From positions 62,001 through 126,000 of the forward strand of contig NZ_BQHY01000010.1 in NCBI RefSeq assembly GCF_021602155.1: a stretch of DNA of 64,000 bases, read 5' to 3'. The position numbers were made by a program, and so were the translations under genes. Source of the DNA: Pseudomonas parakoreensis. GTDB lineage: Bacteria; Pseudomonadota; Gammaproteobacteria; Pseudomonadales; Pseudomonadaceae. This document shows positions 1 to 7,574 of this stretch, one piece after another. The notes under the pieces are model-generated. The model was not told the origin of the DNA and ran no database searches. It saw only the letters and a list, made by a program, of their open reading frames with translations. The number at the start of each line of letters is the position of its first letter. Position 1 is the first letter of the stretch.

Positions 1-881
1 ACGTCATCTCCGGCAATGACCTGTACGGCGGCACGTTCCGCCTGTTCGACAAGGTGCGCCAGCGCAGTGCCGGACACCGTTTCAGCTATGTCGATCTGAC
101 TGACCTGGCGGCGTTCGAAGCGGCGCTGCAGGACGACACCCGCCTGGTGATTGTCGAGTCGCCGACCAACCCGCTGCTGAGCCTGTCGGATCTGGCCGCG
201 ATTGCGCGCATCTGCCGCGCACGCGGGATCATCAGCGTTGCCGACAACACCTTCGCCAGCCCGTACATTCAGCGCCCGCTGGAGCTGGGTTTCGACATCG
301 TGCTGCACTCGACCACCAAGTACCTGAACGGTCACTCCGACGTGATCGGTGGTATCGCGGTAGTTGGGCAGAATGCCGAACTGGCGGACAAACTCGGCTT
401 CCTGCAAAACGCGGTCGGCGCGATTTCCGGCCCGTTCGATGCGTTCCTGACCCTGCGCGGGGTGAAAACCCTGGCGCTGCGCATGGAACGTCACTGCAGC
501 AACGCGCTGGAACTGGCCAAGTGGCTGGAGCAGCAACCGCAGGTCAAACGCGTCTACTACCCGGGCCTGCCGTCGCACCCGCAGCATGAGTTGGCCAAAC
601 GGCAGATGCATGGTTTTGGCGGGATGATCTCGGTGGATCTGAACAGTGATCTGGATGGCGCACGGCGCTTTCTGGAAAACGTGAAGATCTTTGCCCTGGC
701 AGAGAGTTTGGGCGGTGTTGAAAGCCTGATCGAGCACCCGGCGATCATGACCCACGCGACCATTCCCGCTGAAACCCGCGCCAAACTGGGCATCGGCGAT
801 GGCCTGGTGCGTCTGTCGGTGGGGGTCGAAGATCTCGAAGACCTGCGCGCCGATCTGGCGTACGCGCTGACCAAAATCTGA
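1..881 (+). CDS. cystathionine gamma-synthase / trans-sulfuration PLP enzyme (5' partial)
   Basis: This is the C-terminal part of a Cys/Met-metabolism PLP-dependent enzyme. The frame is open from base 3, so the start lies before the window; about 293 residues of a roughly 390-residue family are present. The PLP-lysine signature STTKYLNGHSDVIGG is intact, and the family ending (LGGVESLIEHPA, then LVRLSVGVEDLEDLRADL) is complete. Such enzymes join O-acyl-homoserine and cysteine to cystathionine, or run related gamma-elimination reactions, in the cytoplasm. Cystathionine gamma-synthase is the likeliest reading; cystathionine gamma-lyase or O-succinylhomoserine sulfhydrylase cannot be excluded without the N-terminal half. 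A strong hairpin follows the stop. Confidence 0.85.
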   Translation, partial: VISGNDLYGGTFRLFDKVRQRSAGHRFSYVDLTDLAAFEAALQDDTRLVIVESPTNPLLSLSDLAAIARICRARGIISVADNTFASPYIQRPLELGFDIVLHSTTKYLNGHSDVIGGIAVVGQNAELADKLGFLQNAVGAISGPFDAFLTLRGVKTLALRMERHCSNALELAKWLEQQPQVKRVYYPGLPSHPQHELAKRQMHGFGGMISVDLNSDLDGARRFLENVKIFALAESLGGVESLIEHPAIMTHATIPAETRAKLGIGDGLVRLSVGVEDLEDLRADLAYALTKI

Positions 882-896
882 TCCCGCAACAACGAC

Positions 897-920
897 AAAG
901 CCCGCAGCAATGCGGGCTTT
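897..920 (+). terminator. Rho-independent terminator after the PLP enzyme
   Basis: An AAAGCCCGC / GCGGGCTTT stem with a short loop lies 15 bases after the stop codon at 881. The T-run is short, and the A-rich left side would let it work in both directions. Confidence 0.7.
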
Positions 921-1412
921 GGTGTTCGAGTAGGCGGCCAGTGCTGGTCTCTGGCTTACAAGGTTTATCGGGCCTCTCACAGTACAAAAGCAACCATGGA
1001 AAAAGAGCGGTGCTTTGCTGCCTCACACGGCATAAGGGCTGGATCTCAGCGCGGAGATCTTTCTAACCGTGTACCCTTCGGAACGCGCCCCACGTCCCCT
1101 TGCTATCCGCTTGCGCATCAGTCTGCGTCTTCGCCTACACCTTTGAGGCTAGCAAATGCCATCGAGTGATGGTCAGGTGTTTTTAGACTGATTTCCTTCA
1201 AGCCCCCGTCTGCAAGGAAGTTAACCGACTATCACTTGCTCCCCCGGCCAGCCATGGCCCGTGTTTGACGATCTATACTTTTCAGCTCGCTTTCGCAGTT
1301 TCATGCAATACGTCGACACCCGTGCGCGTTACCGTGCGCCCGTGCCAATCGCCAATCTGGTCAACCCCGGGCCAACGGAATGCTGTGTGGCTGATGGGTC
1401 GTGGAGAAAATC
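921..1412. other. long intergenic region, no gene recognised
   Basis: About 490 bases with no convincing coding frame; the ATG-started frame at 1265 lacks a ribosome site and runs over the repeat gene. TATACT at 1274-1279 is a fair -10 box, but I see no matching -35. Several short stems are visible, for example TTCCTT...AAGGAA around 1194-1219. It probably carries the promoter of the repeat-protein gene and could hold a small RNA; I recognise no known RNA family. Confidence 0.35.
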
Positions 1413-2021
1413 ATGAAACACACGCTTTTATCAGGCGCCATTCTTGCGGTCGCGGCGACCGTGATGTTGCCAACGGTTTGGGCTGCGCAGCCGCAGGCGA
1501 TGGCCTCTGATGGTTCGGATCATGTGGGAGCCGGCGCAGTGGCGTCCGATGGTTCCGACCACGTCGGCGCTGGTGCAGTCGCCTCGGATGGCTCTGATCA
1601 TGTCGGGGCTGGCGCAGTGGCTTCCGATGGTTCCGACCATGTCGGCGCCGGTGCAGTCGCCTCCGATGGCTCTGATCATGTCGGGGCTGGCGCAGTGGCG
1701 TCCGATGGTTCCGACCACGTCGGCGCCGGTGCAGTCGCCTCGGATGGCTCTGATCATGTCGGGGCTGGCGCAGTCGCCTCTGATGGCTCTGATCATGTCG
1801 GGGCTGGCGCGGTAGCCTCCGATGGCTCTGATCATGTCGGGGCTGGCGCAGTGGCTTCCGATGGTTCCGACCACGTCGGTGCTGGTGCACTGGCCTCCGA
1901 CGGCACCGACAAGGTCGGCGCCAATCGGTATGCCTACTCACGCGTCGGTGTCGGTTCTGATCGCGTCGCTTCGGCGCTGATGACCGGCAGCTATTCCGAC
2001 CAGTTCAACGCCCCTCAGTAA
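1413..2021 (+). CDS. secreted tandem 13-residue repeat protein
   Basis: The start is ATG 1413, because GGAG at 1403-1406 sits six bases upstream; the GTG at 1401 is too close to it. The product has 202 residues. Residues 1-25 form a signal peptide (MKHTLLSGAILAVAATVMLP then VWA-A). Residues 31-173 are eleven contiguous 13-mers of consensus ASDGSDHVGAGAV: nine exact or nearly so, a tenth ending GAL, and a degenerate eleventh (ASDGTDKVGANRY). A non-repeat tail ends in SYSDQFNAPQ. Asp and Gly recur in strict register, which suggests a small beta-solenoid or metal-binding ladder in the periplasm or outside the cell; that is inference. I do not recognise the family. A GC hairpin follows at 2031-2050. 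Confidence 0.8.
   Translation: MKHTLLSGAILAVAATVMLPTVWAAQPQAMASDGSDHVGAGAVASDGSDHVGAGAVASDGSDHVGAGAVASDGSDHVGAGAVASDGSDHVGAGAVASDGSDHVGAGAVASDGSDHVGAGAVASDGSDHVGAGAVASDGSDHVGAGAVASDGSDHVGAGALASDGTDKVGANRYAYSRVGVGSDRVASALMTGSYSDQFNAPQ
1503..1931 (+). repeat. eleven tandem 39-bp coding repeats
   Basis: Eleven in-frame 39-bp units encode the 13-mers. At DNA level there are two synonymous types. Type A uses GGTTCCGACCAC/T and GGTGCAGTC; type B uses GGCTCTGATCAT and GGGGCTGGCGCAGT. Units 2 to 7 alternate A-B-A-B-A-B, units 8 and 9 are B, unit 10 is A. This implies amplification of a 78-bp dimer followed by local duplication of B. Confidence 0.9.
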
Positions 2022-2030
2022 TCAACGCGG

Positions 2031-2050
2031 GGCGACCCGTTCGGGTCGCC
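2031..2050 (+). terminator. hairpin after the repeat-protein gene
   Basis: GGCGACCC-GTTC-GGGTCGCC is a perfect 8-bp stem with a tetraloop, 10 bases after the stop. There is no T-run (TCTCCC follows), so termination efficiency is uncertain. Confidence 0.5.
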
Positions 2051-2066
2051 TCTCCCACCGCGGCAC

Positions 2067-2082
2067 TAGCACATTTGTGCTA
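2067..2082. promoter_or_regulatory. short palindrome upstream of the lipoprotein genes
   Basis: TAGCACA-TT-TGTGCTA has perfect 7-base arms. It lies about 25 bases before TATATT (2107-2112), a plausible -10 box for the gene at 2208. It is a candidate operator; no regulator is assigned. Confidence 0.3.
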
Positions 2083-2207
2083 ATCGACCACCTCGCCACC
2101 CGGCGCTATATTCCCTCGCAACCCCCCGACGTTCCCCAACATTGCCACTGTGCAGTGCGCGGGATCGTTGTGCCTGGACAACAGAACAACACCAAGGAAG
2201 AAGCACC

Positions 2208-2522
2208 ATGAAACTGCATTCCAACCTGTGCAAAGTAGCCATTGTCGGCGCCCTGATGCTGGGCGCCAGCGGTTGCCAGACTGCCAAACCTACCGAAGCC
2301 AGCATGAAAGAACGGGCCCAGACCGTCATCGGCAAACCGGTGTCGAAAATCGACAACATCCGCAGCGACAGCACCCTCACCTACTACACCGCGTATACCC
2401 CGGCCGGCGAGTACAACTGCGAGTTGCCCAGCGGGGCGATTATCGCGGTGGCGAGCATGGGCATCATGACTCCGCCGCTGTCTTGCCTGCCCAAAGGCGC
2501 CTCACCGATCCCCGTTCAGTAA
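2208..2522 (+). CDS. small lipoprotein, unknown function
   Basis: The start is ATG 2208, with AAGGAAG at 2194-2200 as ribosome site; the longer in-frame start at 2142 would put charged residues before the signal peptide. The product has 104 residues. The lipobox LGASGC predicts lipidation at the Cys around residue 22 and anchoring to an envelope membrane. The mature part has one conserved-looking block (ERAQTVIGKPVSKIDNIRSD) and two further cysteines (NCELP, LSCLP) that could form a disulfide. I do not recognise the family. The next lipoprotein gene starts 31 bases downstream, so the two are probably co-transcribed. Confidence 0.75.
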   Translation: MKLHSNLCKVAIVGALMLGASGCQTAKPTEASMKERAQTVIGKPVSKIDNIRSDSTLTYYTAYTPAGEYNCELPSGAIIAVASMGIMTPPLSCLPKGASPIPVQ

Positions 2523-2553
2523 TTGATTTCTCCGGTAAAGGACGACGCTCATC

Positions 2554-2862
2554 ATGAAAACCCTGATCGCTACTCTCACCCTCACCGCCCTCGCCCTGAC
2601 CGGCTGCGCCACGCCCAAACAGTGGGAAGCCACCGGCGGCAGCAAGAACGACGGCGTGGTGCAGGTTTCCTACGAACTGGGCCAGTTCGAAAGCGGCCAG
2701 ACCAACGCCGCGCAAGGTCTGACTGTCGCGATGGAGCGCTGCAAGACCTGGGGTTACAAGAACGCCGAGGTGACCGGTTCCGAGAAAAACATCTGCCGCA
2801 CCATGGGCCAGTTCAACTGCCTGCAAACCACCATCACTCAGGACTACCTCTGCAAGCGTTGA
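2554..2862 (+). CDS. YecR-like lipoprotein
   Basis: A 102-residue lipoprotein with signal peptide MKTLIATLTLTALALTGC (lipobox ALTGC). After it comes the pattern I associate with the YecR-like family: ATGGSKNDGVVQVSYELGQF, then CKTWGYKNAEV. Four cysteines follow the lipidated one and may pair. In enteric bacteria YecR is a flagellar-regulon lipoprotein of unknown role; nothing here ties this copy to flagella. It follows the lipoprotein at 2208 after 31 bases and ends 1 base before the stop of the convergent sensor-kinase gene. Confidence 0.75.
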   Translation: MKTLIATLTLTALALTGCATPKQWEATGGSKNDGVVQVSYELGQFESGQTNAAQGLTVAMERCKTWGYKNAEVTGSEKNICRTMGQFNCLQTTITQDYLCKR

Positions 2863-2863
2863 G

Positions 2864-4489
2864 TCAAACCTGCTCGGCCGGTTCGGTTTGCCGGTCGCGC
2901 AGGGCTCGCAAGGTCGCGCGCAGCTCGGCCGGGCGTACCGGTTTGGACAGGATGGCGATTTGGCGGTCGTGCAAGGCCGCCTGTATTTTCTCGATGTCAT
3001 GCCCGGTGATGATCATCGCCGGCACCGCAAAACCACGCTGGCGCCGCACCTCGTCGATGCACTCGATGCCCGTGGAATGCGTACCCAGATCGTAATCGGC
3101 GACGATGATGTCGCAATCGGTGACCAGCCCCTGCCCGCTCAACTCGCCTTGCACCACGCAGCCCCAGCGCTCAAGCAGCGCCGACGTCGCCAGCAACACG
3201 TTGCGATCATCCTCCACCAGACACACCTTCAGCCCGGTCAACAGACCGGCCTGCCGCACATCGTCACGCATGGCCGGCAATTGCGGCGCCACGGCCACCG
3301 GCAAGCCATACAGGGTGACCGCCGTGCCGCGCCCAAGCTGCGAGCGCAACGCCACATCGACGCCGATCAACTGCCCCAGACGCTTGACGATCGACAACCC
3401 GAGGCCGACGCCTTCCACGTCCTTGTCACGCACCTGACGCACCCGATAAAACTCTTCAAACACTTTCGGCAGATGCTCCTCGGCAATGCCGTTGCCGCGG
3501 TCATAAATCACGATGGCCAGCCCGACACCGCGTTTGCGCACGCCGATCAGCACCGGGCGTTGCGCGCCATACTTGAAACAGTTGGAAAGCACGTTCTGCA
3601 CCATGGTCGCGAGCAACGCCGGATCGCTCTGTACCCAGTATTTGCATGGACGCAGGCGCAATTCCACACCGGCCCAGCGCGCGGCTTCGGCGTTCTGGCG
3701 GACCAGATCGGCCAGCCACTCGCCCAGATTGAACACCTGCAACCTGGGCAGGACGCGCCCGTTGTCGAGGGTGTAGAGGTCAAGAATCGAACGGAACAAC
3801 TGCGAGACGTTGAGCAGCGACCGGTCAATGTTGTCGACCAGTTGCCGCTCCTGCTCGCCCAGCCGCGACTCACGCAGGCACGCCGTGAACAGACCGATGG
3901 AGTGAATCGGCTGGCGCAGATCGTGGCTGGCCTGGGCGAGAAAACGCGACTTTTCCAGATTGGCTGCGACGGCTTCTTCAGAGGCCTTGCGCGTGCGCTC
4001 CAGCAGCAAGTGCGCGTAGAACGGAATCACCGTGCTGGTGAGCATCAACATCAGGACCATGTACGGTTGCGCCTGCCACACCGGTGTCAAGCGATAGACT
4101 GCCAGCAGCGCCAGCAGCGCCAACCCCGTGGCAATCGCCAGGTAGCGCGAGCCATAGCGCATGCCGTTGCCCAGGTTGACCCAGATGATCACCGCGTACA
4201 GCGGCAACGCCGCTTCACCGCCGAGCACCAGGCCGAAACAGGTGCCGGTGTAATCGTGGACCATGCCGAAAATCCGCCGCGCCGGATAATGCCCGGGCCA
4301 GCGCGCAATGGCCTGACGCAAGGCAATCGACGCCAGCAGAAACAGCGCGATGTAGACCACCACCGGCAGATAGGTAGCGAAGCGCTGACCCGGCAATACA
4401 CCGAGCACGCAGATGTAAACCATGGCAATGCTGGCGATGATGATCCGCAGATTGGCCTGATCCAGCTCGGTGTTTTTTTCGAACTTCAT
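2864..4489 (-). CDS. membrane hybrid sensor histidine kinase with C-terminal receiver
   Basis: I place the start at ATG 4489 (MKFEKN), where AAGGAC lies about 8 bases upstream; the longer frame from 4579 adds 30 unlikely residues. The product has 541 residues. Residues about 17-165 hold five or six membrane segments with no recognisable sensor fold. A HisKA domain follows with the phospho-accepting His near residue 189 (SHDLRQPIHS). The HATPase domain (NVLSNCFKYG, DRGNGI, GVGLGLSIVKRLG) is at about 290-395. A receiver spans about 420-535, with EDD, the acceptor Asp near 465 (IIVADYD) and a late Lys (LSKPVRP). It is divergent from the LuxR-type regulator at 4603, and the pair probably forms one signalling unit. 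The stimulus is unknown, and no HPt protein is seen nearby. Confidence 0.9.
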   Translation of the reverse strand: MKFEKNTELDQANLRIIIASIAMVYICVLGVLPGQRFATYLPVVVYIALFLLASIALRQAIARWPGHYPARRIFGMVHDYTGTCFGLVLGGEAALPLYAVIIWVNLGNGMRYGSRYLAIATGLALLALLAVYRLTPVWQAQPYMVLMLMLTSTVIPFYAHLLLERTRKASEEAVAANLEKSRFLAQASHDLRQPIHSIGLFTACLRESRLGEQERQLVDNIDRSLLNVSQLFRSILDLYTLDNGRVLPRLQVFNLGEWLADLVRQNAEAARWAGVELRLRPCKYWVQSDPALLATMVQNVLSNCFKYGAQRPVLIGVRKRGVGLAIVIYDRGNGIAEEHLPKVFEEFYRVRQVRDKDVEGVGLGLSIVKRLGQLIGVDVALRSQLGRGTAVTLYGLPVAVAPQLPAMRDDVRQAGLLTGLKVCLVEDDRNVLLATSALLERWGCVVQGELSGQGLVTDCDIIVADYDLGTHSTGIECIDEVRRQRGFAVPAMIITGHDIEKIQAALHDRQIAILSKPVRPAELRATLRALRDRQTEPAEQV

Positions 4490-4602
4490 GGGCAACGTCC
4501 TTGTGCGACAGTCGTCAGATTCAGCAGCGGTCGGCAGGCAATCTGCGCTTGCGGTGCTAAGGTGCATGCCGTAAACCACGCTGATCCAGGGAGGGTCACG
4601 TC

Positions 4603-5217
4603 ATGACATGCCGCATCATCATAGCCGACGATCACCCGTTGTTTCGCGAGGCCATGCGGCGCACCGTGCAGCGCCTGCTGCCCGAAGCATCTATCGAGGA
4701 GGCCGGCGATCTCGACGCCGTGCTGGCCTTGCTGCCCGCCGGCAACGAGCCGGACACGCTGATTCTCGACCTGCGCTTCCCCGGCCTGACCTGCATCAGC
4801 CAACTCGCCGAGCTGCGCCGAAAACTGCCACGCACCACATTGATCGTGGTGTCGATGGTCGACGACGAGGCGTTGATCGGCGAAGTAATGGCGGCCGGCA
4901 TCGACGGTTTCATCGGCAAGAACATCGCCCCGGATGAAATCGGCGAGGCGATTCTGGCGATCCGCGAAGGTGAAGTGCTGGTCAGGTTCGCCCCTTCCGG
5001 GCTGCTGCCGCTGGAGACCGGCACCGCCCTCACCCCGCGTCAGCAGGATGTGTTGCGGCTGATCGCCCAAGGCAAGACCAACAAGGAGATCGCCCGGGAA
5101 CTGGATATCTCGCCGTTCACCGTGCGCATCCATGTGTCGTCGTTGTTGCGCACGCTCAATGTGCCGTCGCGGGCAGCCGCTGCGGTGAAGTATTCGGGAG
5201 GCAACGGCGCAATTTAA
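4603..5217 (+). CDS. LuxR/NarL-type response regulator
   Basis: A 204-residue two-domain regulator. The N-terminal receiver has the acidic pocket (ADDHP), acceptor Asp about residue 56 ([10 protein letters not shown]) and late Lys (IGKNIAP). The C-terminal LuxR helix-turn-helix starts near residue 142 ([20 protein letters not shown], then [17 protein letters not shown]). The start at 4603 is preceded by GGGAGG. It diverges from the hybrid kinase across about 110 bases that must hold both promoters. Phosphotransfer from that kinase, directly or through an unlinked HPt, is the likely input. The targets cannot be read from the sequence. Confidence 0.9.
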   Translation: MTCRIIIADDHPLFREAMRRTVQRLLPEASIEEAGDLDAVLALLPAGNEPDTLILDLRFPGLTCISQLAELRRKLPRTTLIVVSMVDDEALIGEVMAAGIDGFIGKNIAPDEIGEAILAIREGEVLVRFAPSGLLPLETGTALTPRQQDVLRLIAQGKTNKEIARELDISPFTVRIHVSSLLRTLNVPSRAAAAVKYSGGNGAI

Positions 5218-5271
5218 ATGAACCCTGCGCGCTTGGGCTCACCTAACTGAAAGACCATCAGGAGGTAACCC

Positions 5272-5466
5272 ATGCAAATTGAACCCGTCTGGATCGTACT
5301 CGCCGTCGTTCTTGTGATCGTTGAATTGTGGGCGATCAACAGGGTGCGCAAGAGCGCAGGCAAAGGCAGCAATAAAGGCGTGTGGATTATCGCCATCGTG
5401 TTCGTGCCGTTGTTTGGCCTGATTGCCTGGGCACTGGCCGGCCCGAAACACGTTACGCAGGATTGA
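5272..5466 (+). CDS. PLDc_N-domain small membrane protein
   Basis: A 64-residue protein made of two membrane helices (about residues 5-22 and 38-56) with a basic, Gly-rich turn between them (INRVRKSAGKGSNKG) and a GPKH near the end. The PxWIVLAVVLVIVELWAI / FVPLFGLIAWALAGPK arrangement is typical of the PLDc_N (phospholipase D nuclease N-terminal) family, which often occurs alone and has no known catalytic role. An excellent ribosome site, AGGAGGT at 5260-5266, supports the start. A palindromic repeat begins 9 bases after the stop. Confidence 0.75.
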   Translation: MQIEPVWIVLAVVLVIVELWAINRVRKSAGKGSNKGVWIIAIVFVPLFGLIAWALAGPKHVTQD

Positions 5467-5474
5467 GAAAATCC

Positions 5475-5553
5475 CCCTGTAGGAGCTGCCGCAGGCTGCG
5501 ATCTTTTGACTTTCAAGATCAAAAGATCGCAGCCTGCGGCAGCTCCTACAGGG
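5475..5553. repeat. REPIN-like inverted pair, TGTAGGAGCTGCCGCAGGC type
   Basis: Two 33-base arms, perfect complements (5475-5507 and 5521-5553), with a 13-base spacer. The arm begins CCCTGTAGGAGCTGCCGCAG. It sits between the PLDc_N gene (stop 5466) and the convergent transporter gene (stop at 5564). The same type recurs at 10442 and 51718, with a half copy at 34125. Confidence 0.9.
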
Positions 5554-5563
5554 AATGCAGCGT

Positions 5564-6562
5564 TTACGGATCAACTTGTGCCATCAACTCCGGCAGCGAT
5601 TCCGGACGCTTGGCATAGCGCTGCGCCAGCACTGCGCAGACCATCAATTGAATCTGATGGAACAGCATCAGCGGCAGGATCAACACGCCAATCGTGCCGC
5701 CGGCAAACAACACCTGCGCCATCGGCACGCCAGTGGCCAGACTCTTTTTCGAACCGCAGAACAAAATGGTGATGCGGTCTTCCTGGCTGAAACCGAACGC
5801 CTTGCCCAGCAAGGTCGACGCCAGCAACACCAGCGCCAGCAAGATGCAGCAAACCACCACCAGCCCCAACAGATCGACCAGCGGAATCTGATGCCAGATA
5901 CCTTCGTTGACCGCCTCGCTGAACGCGCCGTACACCACCAGCAGAATCGAACCCTGATCGACAAACTTCAGCCAGTGCTTGTTGCGCCCCACCCATGCGC
6001 CGATCCAGCGCCGAGCGATCTGCCCGGCAATGAACGGCAGCAGCAATTGCACGCTGATCTTCAGAATCGCATCGACGGTCGAACCGCCGTCACCGTGCAC
6101 GTTCAGCAGCAGCGCCACCAGCAACGGCGTGAGGAAGATCCCGAACAGGCTCGATGCCGCCGCACTGCAGATCGCCGCCGGAATATTGCCCCGGGCCAGC
6201 GAGGTGAAAGCAATCGCCGACTGCACGGTGGCCGGTAGCGCGCAAAGGTAGAGCATGCCCATGTAAAGCTTGTCGCCAATCAATGGCGACAGCAGCGGTT
6301 TCAGCGCCAGGCCGAGGATCGGGAACAGCACAAAGGTCAGCCCAAACACCAACAGGTGCAGGCGCCAGTGGCCGGCGCCGGCGATGATCGACTCACGCGA
6401 GAGCTTGGCGCCATGCAGGAAAAACAGCAGTGCGATGGCGATGTTGGTCAGCCAGCCGAACCCGACCGCCACCTGCCCGCTGGCCGGCAGAAAACTGGCC
6501 AGCAGCACGACGCCGATCAGGGTCAGGGTGAAGTTGTCGGGCAGGAATCTTGGTCGGGTCAT
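5564..6562 (-). CDS. bile acid:sodium symporter-like (SBF-like, YfeH type) transporter
   Basis: A 332-residue protein with nine or ten membrane helices, starting MTRPRFLPDNFTLTLIG. The residues LLFFLHGAKLSRESI and the helix pair carrying ALPATVQSAIAFTSLARGN match the SBF-like group of the bile acid:sodium symporter superfamily. Members move organic anions with sodium across the inner membrane; the substrate of this group is generally unknown. It is divergent from an AraC-type regulator (start 6647) with 84 bases between starts, so that protein probably controls it. The coding end lies 10 bases from a palindromic repeat pair. Confidence 0.85.
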   Translation of the reverse strand: MTRPRFLPDNFTLTLIGVVLLASFLPASGQVAVGFGWLTNIAIALLFFLHGAKLSRESIIAGAGHWRLHLLVFGLTFVLFPILGLALKPLLSPLIGDKLYMGMLYLCALPATVQSAIAFTSLARGNIPAAICSAAASSLFGIFLTPLLVALLLNVHGDGGSTVDAILKISVQLLLPFIAGQIARRWIGAWVGRNKHWLKFVDQGSILLVVYGAFSEAVNEGIWHQIPLVDLLGLVVVCCILLALVLLASTLLGKAFGFSQEDRITILFCGSKKSLATGVPMAQVLFAGGTIGVLILPLMLFHQIQLMVCAVLAQRYAKRPESLPELMAQVDP

Positions 6563-6646
6563 GGGTCTTTCATCCGGGGGTTGCCAGTACGTGACTGCGA
6601 CTCTAACGTGAGCAGAAATTACCGACTAACGCCGAAGAGCCAACAG

Positions 6647-7435
6647 ATGCCGCCTAAAGGACATGAGAAAAGTTTCCGGCGCAGCATTCCCGGGTTGCCC
6701 AGCCTGCCCCGTCCGCTGTACGGGCGCACCGAGTCGCTGCCTAATCGCGCGCTGACCCGGCGTCACAGTCACCCGTGGGTGCAATTGTCATACGCGATTC
6801 AGGGCGTGCTTGAGGTGCAGACCAGCGCCGGGCGTTTCGTCGCGCCACCGGAGCGCGCGGTGTGGATTCCGGCGGGCGTGCCGCATCGCGTGTTCAGCTC
6901 GCCGCACACTGAAATGCGCAGCCTGTACATCGATTGCAGCGTGGCCGGCTGGGCGCTTGAGCGCTGTCATGTGCTGGGCGTCAGCGACCTGCTGCGCGAG
7001 CTGATTCGCGCCTTCAGTCGGGTGCCGGTGGAATACGACGAGAGCGGCGCCCATGGCCGGTTGGCCCAAGTGATCCTCGATCAACTGGCCGAGGCGCCGC
7101 AGATTGACCTGATGCTGCCGCTGCCTCAGGACAGCCGTCTGCGGCAGATCTATCAAAGTCTGGAGCAACATCCGGAACAGCAGACCACACTGCAGCATTG
7201 GAGCGAGAAGTTCGGCGTCACCGAAAAAACCCTCAGCCGCCTGTTTTTACGCGACACCGGCCTGACCTTCCGCGCCTGGCGTCAGCGCTTGCGTCTGTTG
7301 GGCGCACTGACCCCGCTGGAACGCGGCGAACGCGTCACCGACGTGGCTCTGGCCTGCGGTTATGACTCGACGTCGGCGTTCATCGCGGCCTTTCGCCAGC
7401 AGTTTGGTGAAACCCCGGGCGAATTTTTTCGCTGA
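6647..7435 (+). CDS. AraC-family transcriptional regulator
   Basis: The start is taken as ATG 6647 (MPPKGHEKSFRR). The open frame reaches back to 6356, but that part is antisense to the transporter and compositionally foreign. The product has 262 residues. An N-terminal cupin-like sensor domain contains RRHSHPWVQLSYAIQGVLEV and WIPAGVPHRV. Two C-terminal helix-turn-helix motifs follow (SEKFGVTEKTLSRLF and VTDVALACGYDSTSAFIAAF, ending FGETPGEFF). The layout is that of the cupin-sensor, AraC-type repressor/activator that commonly sits beside a transporter gene. Control of the divergent SBF-like gene is inferred. Confidence 0.85.
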   Translation: MPPKGHEKSFRRSIPGLPSLPRPLYGRTESLPNRALTRRHSHPWVQLSYAIQGVLEVQTSAGRFVAPPERAVWIPAGVPHRVFSSPHTEMRSLYIDCSVAGWALERCHVLGVSDLLRELIRAFSRVPVEYDESGAHGRLAQVILDQLAEAPQIDLMLPLPQDSRLRQIYQSLEQHPEQQTTLQHWSEKFGVTEKTLSRLFLRDTGLTFRAWRQRLRLLGALTPLERGERVTDVALACGYDSTSAFIAAFRQQFGETPGEFFR

Positions 7436-7502
7436 CTTTTGTCGATATTTATCGAATTAGCACATGCCAATCGGCAAAGTTCAGGGTAGAGTTTCGCCCA
7501 TA

Positions 7503-7523
7503 CGAAATGCTTCACGCATTTCG
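7503..7523. promoter_or_regulatory. palindrome upstream of the amidase gene
   Basis: CGAAATGC-TTCAC-GCATTTCG: perfect 8-base arms, 51 bases before the chosen amidase start. It could be an operator or a leader hairpin. Confidence 0.35.
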
Positions 7524-7574
7524 ACGATAACCCTGATGACCCAACCCTTTAGCGAACCTGTCGGCGGTAACAGC

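Noticed and set aside
1503-1931. CRISPR array
   Set aside because: Units are contiguous 39-bp coding repeats without spacers and keep one reading frame.
5475-5553. Insertion sequence or attachment site
   Set aside because: Under 100 bases, no transposase, and the same palindrome recurs at several gene ends, so it is a dispersed palindromic repeat.
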